DNA from: Calonectria ilicicola
Lineage: Eukaryota; Ascomycota; Sordariomycetes; Hypocreales; Nectriaceae
Assembly (NCBI GenBank): GCA_020809705.1
Contig: CP085825.1
Coordinates: forward strand, 5,828,001-5,892,000
Direction: 5' to 3'
Length of the DNA: 64,000 nt
The translations under genes were made by a program, and so were the position numbers. Under the pieces are notes generated by a model. That model had not been told where the DNA came from. It did no database searches and saw only the letters and a program-made list of their open reading frames with translations. Below are positions 33,749 through 45,379 of the stretch, piece by piece. How positions within the stretch are numbered: the stretch's first letter is position 1; every line of letters starts with the position of its first letter.

Positions 33749-33924
33749 GTGTCCTGGTGTCCTGTTGTTGTGTCCTCGTGTCTTGGTGTCTTGGTGTCTT
33801 GGTGAGGGGGAGAAGAGAGAGGAGACTCGTCTTGGCATCATCATCATCATCCACGTTCCTCCGCTGGCGAGCTTGTGATAGTCGCAACCGTGTCCCTCTC
33901 ACTCCCTCCCTCCCTCCCTCCCCC
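33749..33924. repeat. Cluster of simple repeats: TGTCTTGG, CAT and TCCC units
   Basis: Three exact TGTCTTGG units (33779-33802) are preceded by degenerate TGTCCTG-like units. A (CAT)5 run lies at 33836-33850 and a (TCCC)5 tract at 33903-33924. No gene is associated. Confidence 0.75.
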
Positions 33925-35482
33925 ATCTTCCATCTGCCATACCCAGCTCAAGTAACCAGATCGGGGCCTAGTCATCGATGCAGCACTTACAGTGTGCAGA
34001 CAACCCATTGGAACATGACATTTCGCCTCTCCTCGGACAGATACCTCACAAAAGAGGCGCCTATAGCATGTTATGTAACACCACATGACCACTCAAACGT
34101 CAACATCGGCCAACCCGCTCAACTTTGTGACCTTGGCAAGCTACCCCACTCAAGCTATAGGCAATGTAGTAGATAATCATAATGATACTCACATGCATCG
34201 TGCGCAATCGGCTTCGATTGCTAAGCGCCATGTGGCAGCTCCTGGCAATAGTTTGTGAGCATTATACAGGGTGCTGACTAGGCTGTTGGGGGGGGATCAA
34301 CCAGTAGCATGGAGATGCTTCAGAGTTTGCCGTCAATGTCAAGCACATGCTTATCATCCATTTGCTCGAAATCTGTTGATGCTTTGTCACAGCTCCGATC
34401 AGTCATCCGGACTAACTCTCCAACGTCCCAACATGCTAGCAGCACTAGGGGCTAACATCGACTGCAACGCTGGATTACCGTCACATCGTTTTCGATACCG
34501 TCCCGCACGGATGACGGACCCATCGCTAAGAATCTAGGGGACTTGGCCATGACGTAATTGTGAATTGATGGGATTTCATGTGAAATGTTGCGACCAACCT
34601 GTGATAGCCACGTCGATGTTTGTTGCCAGTCTTGGTAACCCAAGTAAACGTCCAAGGTGTTCCTTAACCAGGACGAAGCAAAAACAAAGCGAAAACTACT
34701 CCCTCGTATATGCCGGATGGTGAAACATGATTCCATGTATACCTCTCAAGACATGGGACGCTTGCTTTGGGATTCAACAAGTGAAATCCCGTGACTCGCC
34801 CTGAGAGAAGGGATGAAGTGGCGGCATGGCTTGAACGCGATTCACTCCCTCTCTTCTCTTCTCTTATCTCCAATGCCATTCGAAATGATTGTAGACTTAC
34901 ACACATATCGAACCCATTATCACCATCATACATTAATCAACGCAAACGTTGCATCACCACATGACAGGCCCACCACGCAACCACCTGGATGCCATTGTCA
35001 GATAGCATCATCAATCAATCAAGCAAGCCAGACAGTATCACAACAGACGTTCGAGTCTCAGTTGTTCTCTCGATGATGGCTTTCTTCTTCTTCTTCTTTC
35101 CGATCCCCTGTTACACCAATGATACCCTCCCCCTGTCTAATCACTACCCTCCTCTGGGCTGGCCTCGACATGGTTGCCACCACTCTGAACCAGTCATGGA
35201 CTTGTCAGGCCACGGCCTGGTTCCCCCTCACCTTTATTCCCTCTTGAGGTAACACGACATCACCATCTTCTCTGTCCTCACACCCCTCTATGTGCTGATT
35301 CTGGCACATGGCGGCTTTCCCTCGACTCCTCAATCTCGCTTAGCCACAGTGTACGAACGTTGCTGCTGTGCTCTCACCCCCCCATCAAGCTTCCCGCATA
35401 GTAGCTACCCTGCTCTACAGGCTCTTCAGAATAATTGTTCTGTCGATGCCCCTGTAAAGTGATCCATTCTGTCCATAGGGGG

Positions 35483-35522
35483 GTGTACGCGCGCGTGTGT
35501 ACATGCATGTGCATGCGCATGC
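35483..35522. other. 40-bp perfect alternating purine-pyrimidine tract (Z-DNA-prone)
   Basis: Every step from 35483 to 35522 alternates purine and pyrimidine (GTGTACGCGCGCGTGTGTAC followed by ATGCATGTGCATGCGCATGC). The central CG repeats are the type most prone to left-handed Z-DNA under supercoiling. It lies about 600 bp beyond the separase stop, in the gene desert. Confidence 0.75.
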
Positions 35523-36127
35523 TCATTTTACTTAATTCTTGAAGAACCCAATAATTGACTTCATGACTTCTGAAGATGCATGTCATCGAGCGCATATTCA
35601 TCGGCCGCTGAAAAGCGAAATGCTGACAGAGTTGCTACTCTGGTGGTGACCGGTCGGTCGAGTAAGCGGGCCATTCGGACTCTATTGCGGCGTTAGACAA
35701 TCACCGGGACGAATAGAGTCTCGTACAACCCGAGCACCGATGTGAAACCCGGTACATTATTTGCGGTTGTAAGATTTTTCTTCTTCCCTTCTAACAAGAC
35801 ATTGCAACTTGAGCCTCACTCTTCCCGAGACATGGGTGTTCGCTCTACGGGAATAATTTCAGACCAGGGACAAATGCGTTTGGTATCAAATAATTAACCT
35901 CTGAAGCATTTAGGTTTTCGTATTCGTAGATGAAATCTGCACTCATAGGCTTCTTGGCGAAATACACCTTCATCCTGAAATAAAGCCAAAAAAATCAATT
36001 CATCCCTGGAGCTTAACCAATGACGCTCACAATGTCCAAACGCCTCGCAATACTGTGCTATGCTATGCAATGCTGCGCTCTGCAACGCAAAATACCTGGG
36101 CATTACGCGTCTCGTTTCCCTCCACCC

Positions 36128-39100
36128 TCATCCCCTATTGATATATACTGGGATACCGTAGAGCACCACGGCCGCCGCGTTCAGATACCTGAAGCGGCAT
36201 GCTTGCCTGGCACGCGCAACTGCTTCCACCAGCGAGGTGTCGCGTGTCACCTCATCATCTTCGTCATCATTCGCGGTGGCCTGCTCCTTGCCTTTACCGC
36301 GCTTCCCCTCTCCAAACGTGCCCTTTGAAACCAGGCCCCATTCCTCCAAGGTTTGTCCCGTGAAACGATCAATATCGCGATCTGTCACATCCCATAATGC
36401 ACCGACAACAGCAGGGCAACCAACCATCATGTAATTCCACACGGGCCCGTAGCATTCGAACTCGCCGGCTTCGGTAAGCGATGCAGAGCTGCAGCCCATG
36501 AGAAATGTTGCAGGTCTGCACTTTTCAAGGCGGCGAATGCTCCTGGCCCGTACATATTGCGCTCCACTTCCGTGGCCGAAGTAAAGCAAGATCTCAGAGT
36601 CCGACAGCGCTTTTTCAAACTCAGCCTCTTCAGGAGCCCGGCTAACTATGCCATTCCAGGATGGGAGCTCCTTTAGTGTGGGGTGGAAGGTGGCTTGGGT
36701 GTTCTTGAGATCGGTAGAAGGGTTAAGGATATAAGTGCCACGTTCAGCAGAGACGTAATGCCCTCCCGGACGCTCATTCGCATCTGTACCTGTTGCAGGC
36801 CGGGCCTCGAGGATGAGTTGCCGCAAACAAGCTAATGAAGGCACACGCGACACAGCGAGTCCTTCCATGCATGGCATTGATTCCCAAGGGAAAGCATGGA
36901 GGGCCTTGTCTAGGACAAGAATAGTGTGCGCATCCTCCATCCGAGTAGCACCATCCTTAGTTGCGGAGTAGTACCCTCGAAGTGCGTCGTACGTCTCTAC
37001 TACCATGGCGTCAAAGTCGATCTCGTCGTAGGCATTGCGCTCTCCATGGAATTGAAGAATATCTACCACGAAGTAAAGCAAGTCATTGAGGGCCTCGTCA
37101 AAATCACAATCAGGCTCAGTAGGGTCTCCCAGGCCAATGAACAAGTCAAGAATTCGGGGATCGAGGGACACCTTGGGTGTTTTCGTAGCTTTCTTGCCAC
37201 GTATCCTGTTTCGAGAAGGCAAGCTGCTGTCGAGGATCTGCTGGAAGCTCTTCTGGAACCTTGCAAGCAAATCAGGACGTCTCTCGTGCTGCGAAAAGAT
37301 GCCCTTGAAACCACCAAGCCACGTCGTCTCAATAGTGTTAAGAAGATCTCCTAGACGAGAATCCAATGCCTCACGCTCTGCCCACCAAGCAGTTCTGGCG
37401 CCCTTAGCAGTGAAGTCGCGGCTGGCAGAGTGGCTTGTCTCATTAGCAAGCTTAATAATGTCCAGCATCTCCTCGCGGCCGTGCTCAAAGTTGAACACCT
37501 CCGAGTCCGCGTCTCTGGAGTTGGCGCGCTCGAGCGGGAGCCGGAGAATGAAGGGGCTGTGGCCTGCCTGGAATTTGGTGATGCACAGATCATGGCGGTT
37601 TTCACTAAGGGAGACAGAAATAACACTCCAGTTGGAGGGAACAAGTTCGACGTAATTTTTCTGGAACTCAGCCATCTCTGTTGTGAATCCCAAACTGGCT
37701 CGCCGAGAGCTTTGAGAAGATGTTAGTGCCTTGGAACTTGTCTGTGCTTGAGTATCTTCTTTTTGAAGTGTACTTTGTTCTCTCTTCCAGGTAATATTGC
37801 GAGCCAGGTCAACAGAAAAAGTTGCGAATCCGGAACCAGCAAGAACCTTGGACTGAGAAGTAGACGTGGCGGATAGAAGAATGACAGTGTTCTGTAACAG
37901 AGCTGAGATACGGTGAACCATGGTGCTGCTTGCAGTTGAAAACGTAGAAGCATGTGCCTCTAGCAGGAGCTCCTGGGCTTGTCTTAACGCATCCGCGAAC
38001 GCGGGCACACTGCGCTCCTTGCTAGCAGCTGTAGATCTTCCCTTGCTGGGGGGAGATTGCCCAACTGAGAGCCTCCTAGAGCCCTTCTCTGAGCAACTAG
38101 ATACAGCCGGAAAAGAGATCGTAGAGTCTTGGACGACTGAGAAGACAGGGTCATGAATCATCTGTTCTGTGCTGCGGCCAATAAGGGAAATGGCGGTGAC
38201 GACTTGCTCTTGCGAAAGGGTGCCAAAGAGCTTAGGGAGCTCCTTGGCATGCTCGAGAGTAGAGAGCGCTGAGGCCCAATCCTTCTGGTTGATAAAACCC
38301 AAAGCGCGTGATAGAATGACTGAAGCCATCAGTGAGGCCTGATACACGTCCTTGGGTAATTTCGAAACCTCGGCGGATGGAGATGCTTGCGTCTTTGCTG
38401 CTGGAGCCCGTCTTCGAGGTCGAGGAGCGGAAACAGGGGCAGCAGAAGGTTTAGCGCGGGTAGTTCTCGTAGATCGGGTTGTTCTAGATGTGGTCGCGCG
38501 TCCTTTAGCAGCAGCAGCTACAGGCTTTTCCTTGACCTCGACCGCCTCCGTTGGTTTACCACCAAGCCGTTGAGTTGTTTCTTCAGCAAGTTGGAGCATC
38601 TCTGCCGCCTTTTCGTCGTCACCGATATCCCGATAAAGATCGCCCAGCTGACAGGCGAGTTGAATACGGGACACGGAGATGTCTTCTGGCATATACTCTC
38701 GGGCCGCATTGCCATAATCGAGTGCCTTTTCAAATCTTCCAGCACGGTAATAGATCGACCCAGTCCAGGCAAGCACTTGTGCTTGATAGAGTGGCGAGCC
38801 AGTGCTTTCAGCAATCTTCAGAGCCGACTCTGCGTAGTAAACAGTTTCTTGGAACATGCCAAGATGAGCATACACAGCAGAAATGTGCATAAGCCCACGC
38901 AAGAGAGGGAAAGCCAACGCCCAAAAGCGTGGACCAATGACTTGACCTAAACCTTTGGATTTTACACTATCAATGCTGCCGGTAGATGTGTTTGGATCAG
39001 TGGGCGTTCCTTCTCGAGACTGCGATGCCTCAAACTTAGACCAATCATGAGAAAGAGCCCGGACACTAGTTTTGATACAAGTCAGAGCTTCTTGAACTCG

Positions 39101-42100
39101 ACCTTGCTTCAGAGCTAACGTAGAGTCAAGGAAGGAAGCCAGAGCAAGAGTTATGTTAGCCTGAGACTTGGACAGTGCCCAAGAGGAGATCGGGCCGTCG
39201 TAAATTTCCTTTGCTGATGCTAGAGACATCATTCTACACGGTATTAGTTGCAACGTCATCCCGTACTCCGAGGTCAACTTACGCTTCATCAACGCTGCCA
39301 ATGCCAGTGTAGTATTCTGCCTTAGATAAGTAGAATCCGGCAATAATTCCACGAGACGCTCCTTCAGCTTGTTCCAGAAGCTCTTTGGCGAGATCCAATG
39401 TTTTCTTTGCTTCTGCATAATGCCCGATGTTCAAGTGCTGGGATGCTAGTAGGGTTTGATTAAGAATTACGTTATTATGCGTCGGCTCTGCCAACGCCTT
39501 AGAGATGGAAGCAGAGAGCTCGAGGATCGACAACTGAAGATTGTGTTCACCTCTAAGGTTGGCAAACTGACTGGCTGATTGTAGATGGGCCACCAGATTT
39601 TCAGGGTTATCAATCCTCTCGTGCAAATCACCTTTCGCTCGACAATCCTCAATCATTGAGCTCCAGGATGATACCGCATCCTTCATAACCTCTGCGGGAA
39701 ACGGTGCGTCTGTCACAGCCATTGCGGTAACTGACGCGTGATACGCATGCAAATGGGGAACAAATTGCGTCAAGGCGACATCTTCTCCGGTGGAATGTGC
39801 TTCGATGGCTTCGATGGCCTCATTGGCAAGGGATCCGATTTCCTCCATCTCGCATTCCTCACCAATGTTCTGGAAAAGGAGGTTGAGCAGAACACGAAGC
39901 CTTCTGATTGGATAACGTTCGAGAGTGTAGATCCGGAGAAGAGACTCAACACAAGGGTCGTGAAGCTTGAGAGGTTTACCCTGGGACGTTGTGCTGTTGG
40001 AGACTTGCATAAGATGCTCGAGAACAGCTGCACGCTCAGCCTCTGGCAAGAAAAAAGTCCAGTCATTCCAAGACTGATCTAACTTTGCAATCGATCGCAG
40101 TGTTCGGGACAGGGTTTCGGCATTTTCGTCAATTGCCCAGGCAAGTATTGGTGACTGTGATGCCAGCGCGGCTGTCACTTTGAGCAGAGCACCCTCTTCA
40201 ATCATATTTGTGCAAATAGAGCGGAGGGTTTTGACAGCATCGTTCCTACGCCCAGCTCCCTTGCAAAGGTCGGCAAAGAGTTCAAGTTTAATCGACAACT
40301 GAGCCTTTTCCTGCAAGGCTGGAGATCGGTCCTTGACCAACTCAATTGATCGACTCAAAGTTTGCAAGATCTGCTTGTTCACATCCTTTGATTTTCCAAT
40401 ATCTTTTCGAAGCTGTGTAAATTTGGAGAAGTAGAGACTCGACATCTTGACGAAATAGATTCCTAATTGATCAGCTCGTGGTGCAGATAACAGGGGGTCT
40501 GCAACAGTCTCCAAAAGTTTCACGCAGTCTTGTAGAATTTCATCCATGTTCTGCCAAGTAATCGAACCGGATTGAATATCCGAGTTAACCACCATGAGGG
40601 CACCATCAAGAACTTGGCTGATGGTTTGCAAAAGAACCTGTCGTCGTTGGTCAAATTGAAGGAGATGTTTGGGAGAGGCGTCCTTGGCGGGAGGGGCCCC
40701 CAACCATCGACGGGCAAATCGGGGATATCTGACAAGGAACGTTCTGAGATGGCTACGAAGAGACTGTGACGAAGTGCATTCCGAGCTTTTTTCGGTGGCT
40801 TTGGAGGCCATGAGGCCAACCGCAGCTCTTCTTGCAAGTGAAAGACTTTCCAAGAGTTCATTGAGATCTGAGACACTTCCACTAAGGCTACCGTCAAGGC
40901 CTTCAATGACCTCTTGGATAAGCTCATCTGTATTACCATCAGGAGCTGGCTTCTTCAAAGTAGAGGCCAGCAGTCGTGCAGATATCGAATAGATACGAAC
41001 GAACGAATCCTTTTCAGGGTTTAACATAGCCTTAAGCTGTTCAAACCAGTTGCAAGCTTCCTGATATTGTCGTTCAGCATGAGCGGCAGCACCCAAAAGC
41101 TGGTAGATAGATGCGAGGGGTGAGTCGCTAGATTCGCTAGGTTTGGATGATTGAGTTTGTATGAGTTTCATGATATTGTTGAAGGAGGTAGTAATCGCCT
41201 GGAAAGTGGTACCGTCTCCTGCCGTCTCCCTTCTTGTGAATGCGCGTATGCAACGTGCGAATGGTGAAAGAACCTCCTCATCGACAGCGCCTCGGTGCCC
41301 TGCAAGCTTCCACCATCGCAATTGTGCCTTAAAGCATAAAGTCTGAAGTTGAAAGGCGCAGCTTGGGGAAGGGCTCAGTCTTGACTCCGAGGCCACATGA
41401 TCCTCCTTGCTAGAAACACTTGGTGCTAGCGAGAGAAGAATTTGCGATACTGATGCCAGTTGGCGAGCAGCCTTTTGGCTCTCTTTATCGTTAAGTCGAC
41501 CAAGTTTTTGTAGCAAATTTAGAGGGGACGAGGAGCGGGTTTCGTCGAGGAAAGGCAGTGCGGCCTCAATCTGAGTCGGCTTCTTTGAGAGGGCAAGGAG
41601 CCGGAGAACTTGGATTTGGCAAGCAGTGATGATGGGAAGACACTGGTCAGGAATGACTCCATCATAATCCAATAATTCAGCGACAATTTGGGCTGTGGTT
41701 TGGCCCTCAGTGGACGCTGCCTTTGCTGGTTTAGCGCTATCCTTGACCACAACATCCAATCGCTTCTTCAGTATCCTGAGTTCTTTGATGGCTTGATCTT
41801 GGAGTCCGAGGGCCAATAATTTCCCAACGAATGCCGACATGCCATTCTCAAGTTGAAAATCCGTCTGGCTGGCCTGGACGGGGCCCTTAATGGAACGAAG
41901 ACACGCAAAAGCTGTGCGAGCGCACTCAACGGTTGCTAAACAACCTGTTGACTGCCCTAATGATTGAATATTTGCGGTCTTGGTTGCAACACTTGGTGAA
42001 GTCGCGGTTCGGTTCAGGCTTCGAGGCTGTACGGGGGACAAAGGGGCGGAAAGAGATCTCCTCAGGGTTCGCGGCCCAGGGGCTTTCTTCAAGTCGCTTT

Positions 42101-42443
42101 GGGAAGGGTAGCGTTTACTCGGTGTAGCCGGAGGTGCAGGTTTCGCTGCTTCGGCCAGGGATTTGATTGTGATATTAATAATGTGAGTTGCGAGCGCGGC
42201 CCGGTCTTTGACCGACAACTGGTCAGTTGTTGTGCTCGAGGAAGACTTTGTAGTATTCGTCTTGGTCTTAGGATTCGTATTAGATCGCGCTCTCTTCGCG
42301 GTAGTGGTGCGAGATGTTGTAGATGCGGTTTCGGTTTCGGGGAGGAGCAGCTCCTTAACCGTGACGACGGTAGCAGGAGTGCAGTTCGAGGTCGACGTGA
42401 GCGCCGCCTTGGCCGAGTCGGCCTTTGCCTGAAGTGAAGTCAT
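36128..42443 (-). CDS. ESP1: Separase (Esp1/Cut1/BimB), caspase-like cysteine protease
   Basis: Two exons, 42443-39283 and 39233-36128, across a 49-nt intron (GTAAGT...GTAG), give 2,088 residues, the size usual for fungal separases. The long N-terminal part is helical and TPR-like. The C-terminal peptidase C50 domain has the catalytic dyad: His1941 in YFGHGSGAQY and Cys1968 in FLMGCSSASL, followed by CPAVVGALWDVTDRDIDRF. The extreme C-terminus (AAVVLYGIPVY) is typical. Separase cleaves the cohesin kleisin at anaphase after APC/C-driven securin loss. The securin gene is not in this window, while APC3 is 32 kb away. The ATG at 42443 is followed by a low-complexity S/T-rich start. The opposite strand of the promoter starts a DUF5321-type gene 280 bp away. 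Confidence 0.96.
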
Positions 42444-42722
42444 GTATGCAATGTGAATGGACTCTTAACCATATCCTCGTCAAAATTCAAGCTCCTATTC
42501 CAACGGGAACACAAAATGGTGGTTGATTCGAATTGCGCCTGTGATCTTGAAATCAATCAACCATGTGAATACACACTAGACCTAGAAAGCTGGGGCTAAA
42601 CATCGGTGGTTGCTACAGGCAACTCCAACAATGATCAGCGGGTCCGTGCCCTCAACTTTTCTGGAACAAGTCTAGGACCTCGAAAGCCACCAGAAATTCC
42701 GGGACAAGCTCGAGGCAATGCG
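42444..42722. promoter_or_regulatory. 279-bp bidirectional promoter of ESP1 and the DUF5321-type gene
   Basis: The start codons of the two divergent genes are separated by only 279 bp, so both promoters and leaders must share this stretch. The plus-strand frame is open upstream from 42606 but has no ATG before 42723. Confidence 0.6.
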
Positions 42723-43387
42723 ATGTACGCAACGAATATGTCAATGAGGGGAGCCTTTATCCGTTCGCGGGCCTTGCAGGTGGTTTCGCTGCCTGCAGTG
42801 GCATCTCGGGTTTGCCGTCCGGGCATCCGATTCTCAAGCACCGCTCCGGCGACCGTTACGGATGGCTCATTTTGGAGGAACCTAGTGCCGAAGCCACTGC
42901 GCAAAGAGAATCGACAACTGAGAAAAAAAACCAAGGATTGGAACCCAGCAACATTCTTCATTGTAATGTTTTTGCTCATTGGATCCATGTCAATCCAAAT
43001 GATTGCGCTGCGCAACTCGTTTGAGCGCTACATGCGACAGTCAGAAGCTCGCATCACCACCCTGCGCGAGGTTGTTGAGAAAATCCAGAAAGGCGAACCT
43101 GTGGATGTGGAAAAGATCCTAGGCACTGGGGATGATAAAAAGGAAGCTGATTGGGAAGAGAGTATGTTGTTTTCCGGGTTTGCATGCTCGTTTGCCAAGT
43201 CTCTAACATCTCAACAGTGTTGAAGGCAATTGAACGAGACGAAATCGCGCGCAAAACGCAAGAGAAAGCGAAACAGCAGGAGCCCACCGCCAAGACAACC
43301 AATCTACATCAGAACGAAGAGCCAGCGCCGAGTACTGATGCGCCGCCCAGGAAAGCAAAGACTGGAAGTTTTGGGAATTTCTTCTAA
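42723..43387 (+). CDS. Mitochondrial DUF5321-type single-pass membrane protein
   Basis: Two exons, 42723-43161 and 43218-43387, joined by a 56-nt intron (GTATGT...CTAACATCTCAACAG), give 202 residues. The N-terminus is rich in Arg, Ser and Ala without acids (FIRSRALQVVSLPAVASRVC), consistent with a mitochondrial presequence. One membrane helix follows (FFIVMFLLIGSMSIQMIAL, about residues 80-100), then a coiled coil (SFERYMRQSEARITTLREVV) and the conserved GEPVDVEKILGTGDD block. I recall this pattern from fungal proteins labelled DUF5321. Their function is unknown to me. The start at 42723 is the first ATG, though two more in-frame ATGs lie within 18 bases. The gene ends 44 bp from the convergent sirtuin stop. 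Confidence 0.83.
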
Positions 43388-43431
43388 ATGCTTGTTCTAT
43401 CTTGTAGGAAACGAAAGGATTATACAGGTCT

Positions 43432-44622
43432 TTAAGACAGCAGGTCCTTGAAAGCATGATCGTGCCTAGCCGTAACTTTTTGCGTGGATGCGGGACCCAT
43501 TGAGTCTTTGCGTAATTCCGCAACGAGTACCGGAAGGACCTCATCGGTAGACAACTCCACTCTAACACCTTGGTCTCCTTTTTGGTTTGGATCTAAGTGC
43601 TGAAAGAAGTCGTCCTCACCTCTAACTCCACCAATACTAATGACAGATATGGGCATTCCCCGGTCCTGGGCACGCTTTGCCAATCTCCAGGCTGAGTACG
43701 TGGCAAGCGAAGTGCCTAAGATTAGCAGTTTCCCTGCGCTATCAATGGCCTCTTCAGCGGCATACTTAACCTGAGGGTTGATATTCTCCCCGAACATGAC
43801 CACGGCAGGTTTAAGAATACCTGCAGTGCTATGAGGGGCCCATGCGCCATCAGAATCAACCTCGACAATGTGACGATTACCATCAGATTGTGTGGGCGGA
43901 TGAGATAAGCATTTCGGACAGGAAGGATATCTAAAAGTTGTGTAGGGAGCGTCTGGTAGATCAACGTCGCCATCAGGGTTTACTTTGATGCCTTTAAACT
44001 TGACTTCATCCGGTTGCTCCGTGTCAAATGCCCCAGAGGCAATGGTCTCCTCAAGCAAGGCAGCCCATCGTGGGTTGAGCCGACCCAGCTCGCTTTGAAA
44101 CCCGTTCCGAGAAAATTCAGAAGTACATGTGGTACAAACAATAGACCTTAGATATCCGTGCAACTCGAGAGTCGGCAAGTCTGGATGGGCTTGTGGATGA
44201 AACGAATCAACATTCTGCGTAATCACATTCTCAACGAGACCAAGCTGCCCAAGATCGCGAATAGCGTAATGGCCATAATTAGGTGAAGCTTTGTGTAGGC
44301 TTGGCCATCCAAGGAAACTTCGTGCCCAATATCGTTTGCGGGATTCGTGTTTCTTCACGAACTCTGGAAAGTAGATAGGCCGATAGTTCTTGTTCACCTT
44401 GTAGGTACCCTTGACCCCTCTATAATCCGCAAGCCCAGAGGCAACGGATAACCCTGCTCCGGTGAGAACAACGGTTGAAGGAGGAAGGTGACCTGGAGGG
44501 GGTGCGGCAAAAAACTCGTGAAGAGCATCGATAGCACCCTTGAAGGAGGCCGCGGAAGCGGGTGTAACTGATGACGGGGGCAAAAGATCCGTAAACGGGA
44601 TACGGAAAAGAGACTTCCGCAT
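43432..44622 (-). CDS. Sir2-family NAD-dependent deacylase, class II (SIRT4-like)
   Basis: A single exon of 396 residues. The NAD-binding motif reads GAGLSVASGLADYRG, TQNVDSFH is the NAD/ribose motif, ELHGYL holds the catalytic His, and two zinc pairs are CTTC and CPKC. The late GTSLATYSAWRL block binds the cofactor. The arrangement fits class II mitochondrial sirtuins (SIRT4 type), which remove acyl groups or ADP-ribosylate. The start MRKSLFRIPF at 44622 is the first ATG and gives an Arg/Ser/Pro-rich leader that could target mitochondria. The usual GIPDYR is GLADYRG here, a small departure from the consensus. It is convergent with the DUF5321-type gene. Confidence 0.92.
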   Translation of the reverse strand: MRKSLFRIPFTDLLPPSSVTPASAASFKGAIDALHEFFAAPPPGHLPPSTVVLTGAGLSVASGLADYRGVKGTYKVNKNYRPIYFPEFVKKHESRKRYWARSFLGWPSLHKASPNYGHYAIRDLGQLGLVENVITQNVDSFHPQAHPDLPTLELHGYLRSIVCTTCTSEFSRNGFQSELGRLNPRWAALLEETIASGAFDTEQPDEVKFKGIKVNPDGDVDLPDAPYTTFRYPSCPKCLSHPPTQSDGNRHIVEVDSDGAWAPHSTAGILKPAVVMFGENINPQVKYAAEEAIDSAGKLLILGTSLATYSAWRLAKRAQDRGMPISVISIGGVRGEDDFFQHLDPNQKGDQGVRVELSTDEVLPVLVAELRKDSMGPASTQKVTARHDHAFKDLLS

Positions 44623-45348
44623 TGGGTTGGCTGAATGGTTTGATCTATCGCAATGTGATGAAAAAGTGCCCGGAGAAATGTAGGCGTGAAGTGCAATGCT
44701 ACCATGTAGCAAGTGGCCGCGTCGGCGCTAAGCCTTGGGTTACTAAACCTTGTAACGTTTATTTCTCCACACCGGACACTGCCGAGCGATTGATTCGGGA
44801 TAACGATGAGGTTTCCAATGCCACATAAGAGATTGGCTTGGCAGGGGCGTAAGAGAAACGAGATGAAACAGGGGTGAGCCCGTGAAAAAGAACACAATTG
44901 GCGGAGGGATCAGCGATGGTAGCGATTCATTACGTGCGCATCGGGATGTGGGATACGAACATTACGCAAGTCCCGGAAGACCTTGCAGCGGCGTCGATCA
45001 AAGTGTCGGTTTCACGGCTGCGCCGTTGCGCGAGCGCGTCATGGGTTTCACCTCTAACATGCATAATCCTGCCAGGTTGATGACCCAAAGGCATGTCGCA
45101 TCAGAGCAAAATTTCGAATCAATAAGCCAGTAGTGAATTGAGTAGTATGGATTAGACAATGCAGTGAGACAAGCTTAATTATTCTTTCTTTTCAGATACC
45201 GACCTTCTATGATCTTGTCAAAAGATAATCTGTGTCATGACTTTCCTTCCTGTCTGCCCAAAGTCTACTTAACATAGCCTCATCGCCTCTTAGCTAAATG
45301 TATCCTACTTAGTTTGCATGTCCATATTAGAGCCACAAAAACAGTTGC

Positions 45349-45379
<31 letters not shown>

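Larger units (their letters stand above)
29303..36127. other. Gene desert of about 6.8 kb upstream of the Zn2Cys6 gene
   Basis: Frames here are short, overlap on both strands and lack recognisable domains. The region holds a TAGG microsatellite, T17 and A25 runs, a copy of the dispersed repeat, direct copies of CATGCTTCC(T/G)TGTCAC near 32149 and 32515, minisatellite DNA at 33.75-33.92 kb and an alternating purine-pyrimidine tract at 35.48 kb. The left end must include the promoter and leader of the transcription factor. The rest may be regulatory, encode noncoding RNA, or be repeat debris. Confidence 0.6.

Noticed and set aside
33749..33924. CRISPR-like tandem repeats
   Set aside because: Units are 3-8 bp without spacers, in eukaryotic DNA; they are ordinary simple repeats.
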